Below, in pieces: positions 43,966 through 51,501 of a stretch of DNA of 64,000 nucleotides. The position numbers and the translations under genes were made by a program. The notes beneath the pieces are model-generated. The model did not search any database, was not told the DNA's origin, and worked only from the letters and a program-made list of their open reading frames with translations. This stretch comes from Mesorhizobium sp. GTDB taxonomy: Bacteria > Pseudomonadota > Alphaproteobacteria > Rhizobiales > Rhizobiaceae. The stretch lies in the NCBI GenBank assembly GCA_027492275.1, contig JAPUFC010000027.1, positions 40,020 through 104,019 on the forward strand. The letters run 5' to 3'. Position 1 is the stretch's first letter; each line of letters opens with the position of its first letter.

Positions 43966-46035
43966 ATGTCGAAGACCGGGCATTCGGTGCAGCCGGGCCT
44001 GCCCTATCCGCTGGGGGCGACCTGGGACGGATCGGGTGTTAATTTCGCCCTGTTCTCGGCCAACGCCAAGAAGGTCGAGCTCTGCCTCTTCGATCCGGCG
44101 GGACGGCGCGAAGTGGAACGGGTCGCCCTGCCGGAATTCACCGACGAGGTCTGGCACGGCTACCTGCCGGACGTGCGGCCGGGGCAGCTCTACGGCTACC
44201 GCGTCCACGGGCCCTACGCGCCCGAAGCCGGCCATCGCTTCAATCCCAACAAGCTGCTGCTCGATCCCTACGCGCTGGAGCTTCGCGGCGAGATTCGCTG
44301 GCACGACGCCGCCTTCGGCTACCGCATCGGCCATCCGCGCGGTGACCTGGCCATGGATCGCCGCGACTCGGCCTTCGTGATGCCGAAATGCGTGGTGATC
44401 GACCCTGCCTTCACCTGGGGCGGCGATGCGCGCCCGCGCACCCACTGGAAGGACACGATCGTCTACGAGGCGCATGTGAAGGGGATGACGGCGCGCCATC
44501 CCGACCTGCCCGCGCAACTGCGCGGCACCTTCGCGGGACTGGCCGACGCGCGCGTCGTCGACCATCTGGTCAAGCTCGGCGTCACCTCCGTCGAACTCAT
44601 GCCGGTGCAGGCCTTCTTCGACGACCGGCATCTGATCGAACGCGGCCTGAAGAACTATTGGGGCTACAACACGATCGGCTTCTTCGCGCCCGCGCCGCGC
44701 TACCTGTCGCACGGCGCGAACCTGCATGAATTCAAGCTGCTGGTGCGCCGCCTGCACGAGGCCGGCATCGAGGTGATCCTCGACGTGGTCTACAACCACA
44801 CGGCCGAGGGCAACCATATGGGGCCGACGCTGTCGTTCCGCGGCATCGACAATGCCAGCTACTACATGCTGGCCGACGACCGCCGCTATTATTTCGACAC
44901 GACGGGCTGCGGCAACACGATGAATTTGCGCCACCAGCGCGTGCTGCAGATGGTGATGGATTCGCTGCGCTACTGGGTCGAGCAATGCCATGTCGACGGC
45001 TTCCGCTTCGACCTCGCCAGCTCGCTCGGCCGCGACCGGGACGTGTTCGATTCCCACGCCGTTTTCTTCGACGCCGTGCGGCAGGACCCGGTGCTGTCCA
45101 CCGTCAAGCTGATCGCCGAGCCTTGGGACACCGGGCCGGACGGCTACCAGACCGGCAATTTCCCGCCCGGCTGGAGCGAGTGGAACGACCGCTACCGCGA
45201 CGTGGCGCGCGGCTACTGGAAGGGCGACGAGGGGCTTGCCGGCGATCTGGCCGGCAATCTTCTGGGCTCGGCCAGCCTGTTCGAGAAGCGCGGCCGCCGC
45301 CCCTGGTCGAGCATCAACTTCGTCACCGCCCATGACGGCTTCACGCTGACGGACGTCGTCTCCTTCAACGACAAGCACAACGAGGCCAATCAGGAAGACA
45401 ATCAGGACGGTCACTCGCACAATCTGAGCTGGAACTGCGGCGCGGAGGGCGAGACGGACGATGCGGGCATCCTCGACCTGCGCGACCGCATGCGGCGCAA
45501 CCTTATCGCCACGGTGCTTCTGTCGCAGGGCACGCCGATGATCCTGATGGGCGACGAGAACGGCCGCAGCCAGGGCGGCAACAACAACTCCTACTGCCAG
45601 GACGACATGATGAACTGGCTGTCATGGGAGGACGACGAGCGCCAGACGAACTTCATGGATTTCGTGCGCGATGCGATCGCGTTGAGGCGCAGGCAGCCCC
45701 TGCTGGCGCAGCCGCGCTTCCTGCACGGCCGCCCGACGCCCGCCGGTGACCCGGACGTGCAATGGCTGCGGCCGGACGGGCAGGCCATGACGCAGGAGGA
45801 TTGGGACAATCCGCACACGCGCAGCATGGGCGCGCTGCTGAGCGACGGCCGGCGGCGCCTGCTCGTCCTGGTGAACGCGCATCATGAGGAGGTGCCGTTC
45901 TCGCTGCCCGCGCAGCCGTGGCGGATGCTGCTGGACACGGCGGCCGGAACGGTGGCGCCCGAGGGCAGCGAGCGCCGCGACGGCGACCTCGGCCTGCCCG
46001 GCCGCTCCATGGTCGTGCTCGAAAGCGCGGCATGA
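43966..46035 (+). CDS. glgX: Glycogen debranching enzyme GlgX/TreX
   Basis: The 689-residue GH13_11 isoamylase-type enzyme cuts alpha-1,6 branches of glycogen and feeds linear maltodextrins to TreY. The N-terminal CBM48-like domain has GATWDGSGVNFALFSANAKKVELCLFD. The barrel shows VTSVELMPVQAF, NYWGYNTIGFFAP, DVVYNHTAEG, the nucleophile D349 in GFRFDLAS, acid/base E385 in LIAEPWD, and FVTAHDGFTLTD. The family marker SFNDKHNEANQEDNQDG is present. GGAGG lies five bases before ATG 43966. The stop overlaps the treY start by four bases (ATGA). Confidence 0.95.
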   Translation: MSKTGHSVQPGLPYPLGATWDGSGVNFALFSANAKKVELCLFDPAGRREVERVALPEFTDEVWHGYLPDVRPGQLYGYRVHGPYAPEAGHRFNPNKLLLDPYALELRGEIRWHDAAFGYRIGHPRGDLAMDRRDSAFVMPKCVVIDPAFTWGGDARPRTHWKDTIVYEAHVKGMTARHPDLPAQLRGTFAGLADARVVDHLVKLGVTSVELMPVQAFFDDRHLIERGLKNYWGYNTIGFFAPAPRYLSHGANLHEFKLLVRRLHEAGIEVILDVVYNHTAEGNHMGPTLSFRGIDNASYYMLADDRRYYFDTTGCGNTMNLRHQRVLQMVMDSLRYWVEQCHVDGFRFDLASSLGRDRDVFDSHAVFFDAVRQDPVLSTVKLIAEPWDTGPDGYQTGNFPPGWSEWNDRYRDVARGYWKGDEGLAGDLAGNLLGSASLFEKRGRRPWSSINFVTAHDGFTLTDVVSFNDKHNEANQEDNQDGHSHNLSWNCGAEGETDDAGILDLRDRMRRNLIATVLLSQGTPMILMGDENGRSQGGNNNSYCQDDMMNWLSWEDDERQTNFMDFVRDAIALRRRQPLLAQPRFLHGRPTPAGDPDVQWLRPDGQAMTQEDWDNPHTRSMGALLSDGRRRLLVLVNAHHEEVPFSLPAQPWRMLLDTAAGTVAPEGSERRDGDLGLPGRSMVVLESAA

Positions 46036-48611
46036 CCGCGCCGGGCGCCATCCCGCTCGTGGCGACCTACCGCCTTCAGTTCCGCGACGGAATGACCTTC
46101 GACAAGGCGGTCGGGATCGTGCCGTATCTCCAGCGGCTGGGCGTCAGCCATCTCTACGCCTCGCCGCTGATGACGGCGACGGCCGGCTCCGCCCACGGCT
46201 ACGACGTCACGGACTGCAACGCCTTCGACCCGGCGCTGGGCGGACGGGAGGGCTTCGAGCGCCTGCACCGCGCCCTGTCCGGGGCTGGGATGGGCCTGAT
46301 CCTCGACATCGTGCCGAACCACATGGCGGCCTCGCTGGAGAATGCGTGGTGGCGCAGCGTGGTGCAATGGGGCGAGGCCAGCCCCTTCGCGCGCCATTTC
46401 GACATCGACTGGACGCGCCGGCTGACCCTGCCGATCCTCGGCGAGGCTTTTTCCGAGATTCTGGCCAAGGGCGAAATCCGGCTGGCGGCGGACCGGAAGG
46501 CGGGTTGCCTCGCCTTCGGCTATTTCGACAACCTGATCCCGATCCACCCCCTGACGCATGCCATGATCGCGGAGCGGCTCGGCGGGCGGTCCGGTCTGGT
46601 GGCCGGGATGCTTCCGTCCTTGTCGGAGGAGACGCCGTCGGCGCTGGACGGCGCGCTGGCCGAACTGTCCGGCGACGCCGCCTTCCTGGCGCGGCTGCAC
46701 GACGCCCAGCCCTGGGAGCTGGTCTGCTGGCGCGACGCGTCGGACAGGCTCAGCTACCGCCGCTTCTTCGAGATCGCCGGCCTCGTCGGCCTGCGCGTCG
46801 AGGACGACTCGGTGTTCGACGACGTTCATCGTCTCGTGCTCGACCTGGTGCGCGCGGGCAAGGTCGACGGGCTGCGGATCGACCATGTCGACGGGCTGTC
46901 CGACCCGAAAGCCTATCTTCGGCGCCTCCGAGACGCGGTCGGTCCCGACATGCCGATCTTCGTCGAGAAAATCCTGGCCGAGGGCGAGGCCTTGCGGGAC
47001 GACTGGCCGATCGAAGGTACCACCGGCTACGAGTTCATCGCCGCTGTGTCGCATCTGCTGGCGGACCAGAACGGGCTGGCCGGTCTGGAGCGGCGATACC
47101 GCGATTTCGTCCGCTCGGACACAGCGCTGGACGAGAACATCCGCGACGCCAAGACGCTGATGCTCCGGCGCAATTTCGCCGGGGAGTTTTCCGCCCTGAC
47201 GGACATGGCGGTTGATATCGCCGGGCAGGGGAATGACGTCCGGCAGGCTGTCGCCGACGCCATCCGCGAGATCGTCATCGCGCTGCCGGTCTATCGCACC
47301 TATGGCGACGAAGCCGGGCTGGACGGCGACGACCGCGCGGTGCTGGCCGGCGCGGTGGACAGGGCGGTTTCGGCCGGAAGGGCGTCGCCGCGCTGGCTGG
47401 GGTTCATCGCCGACACGCTTTGCTCGGTCCCGGCCGACGACGGCGTGTCGCGCTTTCGCCGAAAATTCCAGCAACTCACCGGCCCGGTCATGGCGAAGGC
47501 CGTCGAGGACACGGTGTTTTACCGCCACAATGTGCTCATCGCCCTGAACGAGGTCGGCGGTTCGCCCGCGCGCGTCGCCGAGCCGCGGCGCCGCTTCCAC
47601 GAGGCGCTCGCCAACATGGGCTCGGGCCTGCTCGCGACGGCCACGCACGACACCAAGCGCGGCGAGGACGCGCGGGCGCGGCTTTATGCGATCAGCGAGG
47701 CGCCGCTGGTCTGGGCCGATGCCGTCGGCCGCTGGCGGGAGATGAATACCGGGGCCGGAAGGACCGTAGACGGCGAGCGGCTTCCCGATCCGCATCTCGA
47801 ATGGCTGTTCTACCAGACGCTGGCCGGTGCGTGGCCGATGGGCGTCGACATCGCGGACGACGCGGCGCTGTCGGCATTCGCCGGCCGCATTGACGGCTGG
47901 CTAGAGAAGGCGATGCGCGAGGCTAAGCTGCGCACGGACTGGCTCGCCGTCGACGAGGAGTACGAACGGGCCGCCAAGGCCTTCGCGGCTGATGTCCTGC
48001 AGCCGGCGAATCGGCGCTTCCTGCGCGACTTCGCGCAGACGCTGGAGCCGTTCGCCCGTGCGGGTATGTACAATTCGCTGGCGCAGACGCTGGCCAAGCT
48101 GACCGCGCCCGGCACGCCGGACATCTATCAGGGCTCGGAGCGGCTGGATTTCAGCCTGGTCGATCCCGACAACCGTCGTGCGGTCGATTTTTCGCGGCTT
48201 GCCGCCGGCTTGGCGGAAGCGGGGCAGACCTTCGATCCGCCCGATGCTCCCGACTTCGGAGCGGCGAAACAGTGCATGGTCGCCCGCTGTCTTAACGTCC
48301 GGCGCCGCCATGTACCTTTCTTCGAGGAAGCGGAATACAGGCCGCTCGTCGTATCGGGTCGGGGCGCAAGGCACTTCGCCGCCTTCGCGCGAATGCGCGG
48401 GGCCGAGGCGATGGTGACGATCCTTCCCCGGCTCCGTTACGGGCTTGGGGATACCGTTCCCGAGGCTTGGCTTGAGCTCCCGGCGGAGCTGGAACGCGGA
48501 ACGTTCACCAATGTGCTCACCGCTTCGCGGATCAAGGCGGGGAGCCGGCTTTCGGTCGACGCGCTGCTCGACGGCTTCCCGGCGGGGCTGGCCGCCAATT
48601 TTCAGTCGTGA
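46032..48611 (+). CDS. treY: Malto-oligosyltrehalose synthase
   Basis: The 859-residue GH13_26 enzyme turns the reducing end of maltodextrin into a trehalosyl unit for TreZ. The N-terminal VATYRLQFRDGMTFDKAVGIVPYLQRLGVSHLYASPL is diagnostic, followed by HGYDVTDCNAFDPALGG, DIVPNHMA and the nucleophile D284 in GLRIDHVDG, with VEKILAEGE giving the acid/base Glu. The late TATHDTKRGEDARARL and PGTPDIYQGSERLDFSLVDPDNRRAVDF are also typical. It overlaps the glgX stop by four bases, so glgX-treY form one operon. Confidence 0.95.
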   Translation: MTAPGAIPLVATYRLQFRDGMTFDKAVGIVPYLQRLGVSHLYASPLMTATAGSAHGYDVTDCNAFDPALGGREGFERLHRALSGAGMGLILDIVPNHMAASLENAWWRSVVQWGEASPFARHFDIDWTRRLTLPILGEAFSEILAKGEIRLAADRKAGCLAFGYFDNLIPIHPLTHAMIAERLGGRSGLVAGMLPSLSEETPSALDGALAELSGDAAFLARLHDAQPWELVCWRDASDRLSYRRFFEIAGLVGLRVEDDSVFDDVHRLVLDLVRAGKVDGLRIDHVDGLSDPKAYLRRLRDAVGPDMPIFVEKILAEGEALRDDWPIEGTTGYEFIAAVSHLLADQNGLAGLERRYRDFVRSDTALDENIRDAKTLMLRRNFAGEFSALTDMAVDIAGQGNDVRQAVADAIREIVIALPVYRTYGDEAGLDGDDRAVLAGAVDRAVSAGRASPRWLGFIADTLCSVPADDGVSRFRRKFQQLTGPVMAKAVEDTVFYRHNVLIALNEVGGSPARVAEPRRRFHEALANMGSGLLATATHDTKRGEDARARLYAISEAPLVWADAVGRWREMNTGAGRTVDGERLPDPHLEWLFYQTLAGAWPMGVDIADDAALSAFAGRIDGWLEKAMREAKLRTDWLAVDEEYERAAKAFAADVLQPANRRFLRDFAQTLEPFARAGMYNSLAQTLAKLTAPGTPDIYQGSERLDFSLVDPDNRRAVDFSRLAAGLAEAGQTFDPPDAPDFGAAKQCMVARCLNVRRRHVPFFEEAEYRPLVVSGRGARHFAAFARMRGAEAMVTILPRLRYGLGDTVPEAWLELPAELERGTFTNVLTASRIKAGSRLSVDALLDGFPAGLAANFQS

Positions 48612-48662
48612 CCATTCTTTCCGCGAGATGCCGCTACGCCGGTGACGGGCCGCCAGCCGCGA

Positions 48663-49076
48663 TCAATGCTCGCCGTCGCACAGCTCGTGATTGGCCAGGG
48701 CGCGGATCACGTAGCAGTCCTTGATATATTCGCCGGTGCAGCAGTTCGCGATCCGCTCCAGCTCGCTTTCCAGTCGTTTCAGCTTCTCGATCTTGTCGCG
48801 CACCAGATCGAGCTGCGCGGCGGCGATGCGGTCCGCCTGCTCGCAGGGCTTTTCGGGGTGGGCGCTCAGCTTCAGCAGTTCCTTGATGGCCTCGATGGTC
48901 AGCCCGAGGTCGCGCGCGTGCTTGATGAAGGACAGCCGCTCCCGCTCCTGGCGGCTGTAGCGCCGCTGGTTGCCCTCCGACCGCTCCGGCGGCGCGATGA
49001 GCCCCATCTGCTCGTAGTAGCGGATCGTCGGAACCTTAACCCCGGTGCGGCGGGACAGCTCGCCTATCGTCAGCAT
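48663..49076 (-). CDS. MerR-family metal-responsive regulator, ZntR/CadR-like
   Basis: The 137-residue protein has the MerR HTH (TIGELSRRTGVKVPTIRYYEQMGLI, residues 3-27), a dimerisation helix, and a C-terminal metal loop. Cysteines C78, C112, C113 and C121 align with the zinc ligands of E. coli ZntR, and the tail adds H130, C133 and H137. This supports zinc, cadmium or lead sensing. ATG 49076 follows GGAG by six bases. Its promoter holds a 6-3-6 dyad, and a similar dyad lies in front of the metal-exporting ATPase gene 4.8 kb away. Confidence 0.88.
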   Translation of the reverse strand: MLTIGELSRRTGVKVPTIRYYEQMGLIAPPERSEGNQRRYSRQERERLSFIKHARDLGLTIEAIKELLKLSAHPEKPCEQADRIAAAQLDLVRDKIEKLKRLESELERIANCCTGEYIKDCYVIRALANHELCDGEH

Positions 49077-49090
49077 GACAGTCTCCAAAC

Positions 49091-49105
49091 CTATAGTCGC
49101 TGGAG
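49091..49105 (-). promoter_or_regulatory. MerR-type operator in the regulator's own promoter
   Basis: CTATAG-TCG-CTGGAG on the plus strand (CTCCAG-CGA-CTATAG on minus) is an imperfect dyad. TTAAG lies directly upstream on the minus strand as a weak -35. The layout is that of MerR-controlled promoters with a long -35/-10 spacer. Confidence 0.5.
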
Positions 49106-49280
49106 CTTAATGTAGTCCCGGCGCGCCGCGCCGGGTAGGCATCCGACGATGCTTTCAATCTTTTGTGAGGCCGTGCGCTTCTTTATCGCGCGGACGATCC
49201 GTTAGGCCTGTGTTAACCACGCGGCGGCACGGTTGGAAAAGCGCGCCGTCGGTTTCGGCGCGGCGCAATGGATTCGTCAC

Positions 49281-50291
49281 GTGGTTCGCAGGGTTTCCTC
49301 CATCGTCGGGCTTGCCTTCGCCGGGATCGTTCTCGCCGGCTGCGTGTCGTCCGTCATGGACGTCAACCAGAAGGCGTCGCAGCCCGTCCCGGCCAAGCTC
49401 GTGTCGGACATGCGCGGCCGCGCCATGTCGCCGTCCGATCCGATCGTCGTGCGCATCTTCAAGCAGGAAAGCGAGCTGGAGATCTGGAAGCGGGATCGTT
49501 CGGGCCGCTACGCGCTGCTCAAGACCTATCCCATGTGCCGCTGGTCGGGGAAGCTCGGCCCGAAGAAGCGCAACGGCGACCGGCAGGCGCCGGAGGGATT
49601 CTACACCGTCGATGCCGGCATGCTGAATCCCAACTCGCAATACTACCTGTCCTTCAACCTCGGCTACCCGAACAGGCTGGAATCGGCGCTGGGTTATACC
49701 GGCGAAGCGCTGATGGTGCACGGCGCCTGCTCGTCGTCGGGCTGCTACGCGCTCACCGACGAAGGCGTGGCGGAGATCTACGCGGTGGCGCGGGAAGCGC
49801 TGAAGGGCGGCCAGCGCATCTTCCAGGTTCAGGCCTATCCGTTCCGCATGACGCCGCGCAACATGGCCGAGAACCGCAGCGACCCCAATTACGCGTTCTG
49901 GCAGAACCTGAAACAGGGCTACGACCTGTTCGAGGTGACGAAGCAGCCGCCGCAGGTCGGCTACTGCGGGCGCGGCTACGTCTTCGGCGCGCCGGGAGCC
50001 GACCGGCTGCCGGACGATCCGCTGGCCGCCTGTCCGGCGGAGGCCGGCAAGGCCGACCCGCTCGTCGCGTCGCGCCAGCAGTCCGACGAACGGGCGATCC
50101 AGTCGCTGGTGTCGTCCGGAACCATCACCACCCATGCGTACACCGATGGCGGGATGCATCCGGTGTTCCGCTCGCTCCTGCAGCGCGACGGCGCCAAGAG
50201 CCTCGCCAAGAAGACGTCGAGGACCGCCGTGCCGGTGTCGCGGCCCGACGCGGCGCTGGCCGATCCGCACCAGCCCGGACCGGCGAAATGA
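49281..50291 (+). CDS. L,D-transpeptidase-family lipoprotein (YafK-like)
   Basis: The 336-residue lipoprotein has lipobox VLAG before C21. The YkuD-type catalytic domain shows PMCRWSGKLGPKKRNGDRQAPEGFYTVD and the active-site motif HGACSSSGC, with H147 and C155. YafK/DpaA-type enzymes act on meso-diaminopimelate crosslinks or detach Braun lipoprotein. The C-terminal 130 residues, with VGYCGRGYVFG, look like an extra domain. A TTG at 49233 opens a longer frame, but GTG 49281 leaves a compact signal peptide. Start choice is uncertain. Confidence 0.82.
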   Translation: MVRRVSSIVGLAFAGIVLAGCVSSVMDVNQKASQPVPAKLVSDMRGRAMSPSDPIVVRIFKQESELEIWKRDRSGRYALLKTYPMCRWSGKLGPKKRNGDRQAPEGFYTVDAGMLNPNSQYYLSFNLGYPNRLESALGYTGEALMVHGACSSSGCYALTDEGVAEIYAVAREALKGGQRIFQVQAYPFRMTPRNMAENRSDPNYAFWQNLKQGYDLFEVTKQPPQVGYCGRGYVFGAPGADRLPDDPLAACPAEAGKADPLVASRQQSDERAIQSLVSSGTITTHAYTDGGMHPVFRSLLQRDGAKSLAKKTSRTAVPVSRPDAALADPHQPGPAK

Positions 50292-50352
50292 TGCTGCCGG
50301 CCGCCTCCGGCGGTTTCGTCCGCCGGAGGGACAAGAGCGCCGGACGGGCGCC

Positions 50353-50688
50353 GTGATCCGGACCCTGATCGTCGTCCTGACGGCGCTGCTGTTCGCGTCC
50401 CATGCCGCGCTCGCGGCTAACGCGCCGGGCGTATCGGCCGGCGAGAGCCAATGCGCGCGCCAGCATGTCGACGTTCCGGCGCACATTCAGCCGGACGACG
50501 GGGACAACGATACAGGCTCCGCGCCGTCGGCGGAGCATTCGAAACCCTGCGCCCAGGATTCCTGCAAGCTCCTGTCGGCGGTCTTCGGGGTGAGGGGCGT
50601 TTCGCCGGCCAGCCTTCCGTCCGGGCGATCCTCCATTTTCGTGGCGTCGGCCGCACCGGGCGTCGTGGTTCCACCACCGCAACGATAG
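50353..50688 (+). CDS. Secreted protein of unknown function between two L,D-transpeptidases
   Basis: The 111-residue product starts at GTG 50353 with a signal peptide (MIRTLIVVLTALLFASHAALA). The mature part is short and acidic in the middle (PDDGDNDTGSAPSAEHSKPCAQDSC) and carries cysteines in ECQCAR-like GESQCARQHVD and KPCAQDSCKL. It has no recognised domain. The gene follows the first L,D-transpeptidase by 61 bases and precedes the second by 95. It may be a real small envelope protein, although a spurious high-GC frame cannot be excluded. Confidence 0.45.
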   Translation: MIRTLIVVLTALLFASHAALAANAPGVSAGESQCARQHVDVPAHIQPDDGDNDTGSAPSAEHSKPCAQDSCKLLSAVFGVRGVSPASLPSGRSSIFVASAAPGVVVPPPQR

Positions 50689-50783
50689 TGCGCCCCGCCC
50701 GTTGCCGACCGGCAAGCCAGTCCGGTCAGTCCCTGCGCCGTCCGCCAGCGGACCGCGCGTCCTTCACGATTCGAGCCAGTCCA

Positions 50784-51479
50784 TTGTCAGACATCACTCT
50801 TCCCCCGCTCTCACGGCGGACCTTCCTGTCCGCCGGCTCGCTGGCCGCGGCCGCCGCGCTCGCCGGATGCGCCACCACCTCCGCGCCGCCGGACGTTCCG
50901 GCGCCGGAGCGTCCCGAGCCGCGCCCAGACCCTTCCTTCGTCTCCATGTATCGCGCCATGCCGGAGGAGCTTTTCCCGCTGCCGGCCGTCGATTTGAGCA
51001 GGGTCAACCCGAAATTCTACCGCCGGCTGGTCGACGACCCGACGGGCGAGCAGCCGGGAACGATCGTCGTCGATACGAGCTCGTTCTATCTCTATCTGGT
51101 GCAGCCCGGCGGCAAGGCGATGCGCTACGGCGTCGGGCTCGGGCGCGCCGGCTTCGCCTGGTCCGGCCGGGCGCAGATCCTGTGGAAGCAGGTGTGGCCG
51201 AAATGGACGCCGCCTGACGAGATGATCGCCCGCCAGCCGGAACTCGCCCGATGGAGCGCCGACAATGGCGGCATGCCGCCGGGGCTCGAAAATCCGCTCG
51301 GCGCCCGCGCGCTCTACATCTTCGAGGGCAATGTCGACACGCTCTACCGCATCCACGGATCGCCCGAGTGGTGGACGATAGGCAAAGCAGTATCGAGCGG
51401 CTGCGTGCGGATGATCAACCAGGACGTGATCGACCTCTACGAGCGTGTCCCGACCAGAACGCCGATCGTCGTGCGCTGA
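50784..51479 (+). CDS. L,D-transpeptidase (YkuD), twin-arginine lipoprotein
   Basis: The 231-residue protein has a signal with a twin-arginine motif (SRRTFLSAG) and a lipobox-like ALAG before C29. A Pro-rich linker leads to the YkuD domain: TIVVDTSSFYLYLVQPGGKAMRYGVGLGRAGFAWSG, and the catalytic IHGSPEWWTIGKAVSSGCVRM with H191 and C207. It forms or edits 3-3 crosslinks in peptidoglycan. No ATG is in frame; TTG 50784 is the best start, preceded by GAG. Twin-arginine export of such enzymes is typical of alphaproteobacteria. Confidence 0.85.
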   Translation: MSDITLPPLSRRTFLSAGSLAAAAALAGCATTSAPPDVPAPERPEPRPDPSFVSMYRAMPEELFPLPAVDLSRVNPKFYRRLVDDPTGEQPGTIVVDTSSFYLYLVQPGGKAMRYGVGLGRAGFAWSGRAQILWKQVWPKWTPPDEMIARQPELARWSADNGGMPPGLENPLGARALYIFEGNVDTLYRIHGSPEWWTIGKAVSSGCVRMINQDVIDLYERVPTRTPIVVR

Positions 51480-51501
51480 TCGGGCGGGCCGCTCCGGCGG
51501 C

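Noticed and set aside
43582..45420. A 612-codon open frame antisense to glgX
   Set aside because: Only its last 65 codons, after a strong Shine-Dalgarno at 43779, look like a gene; the rest is a shadow of glgX.
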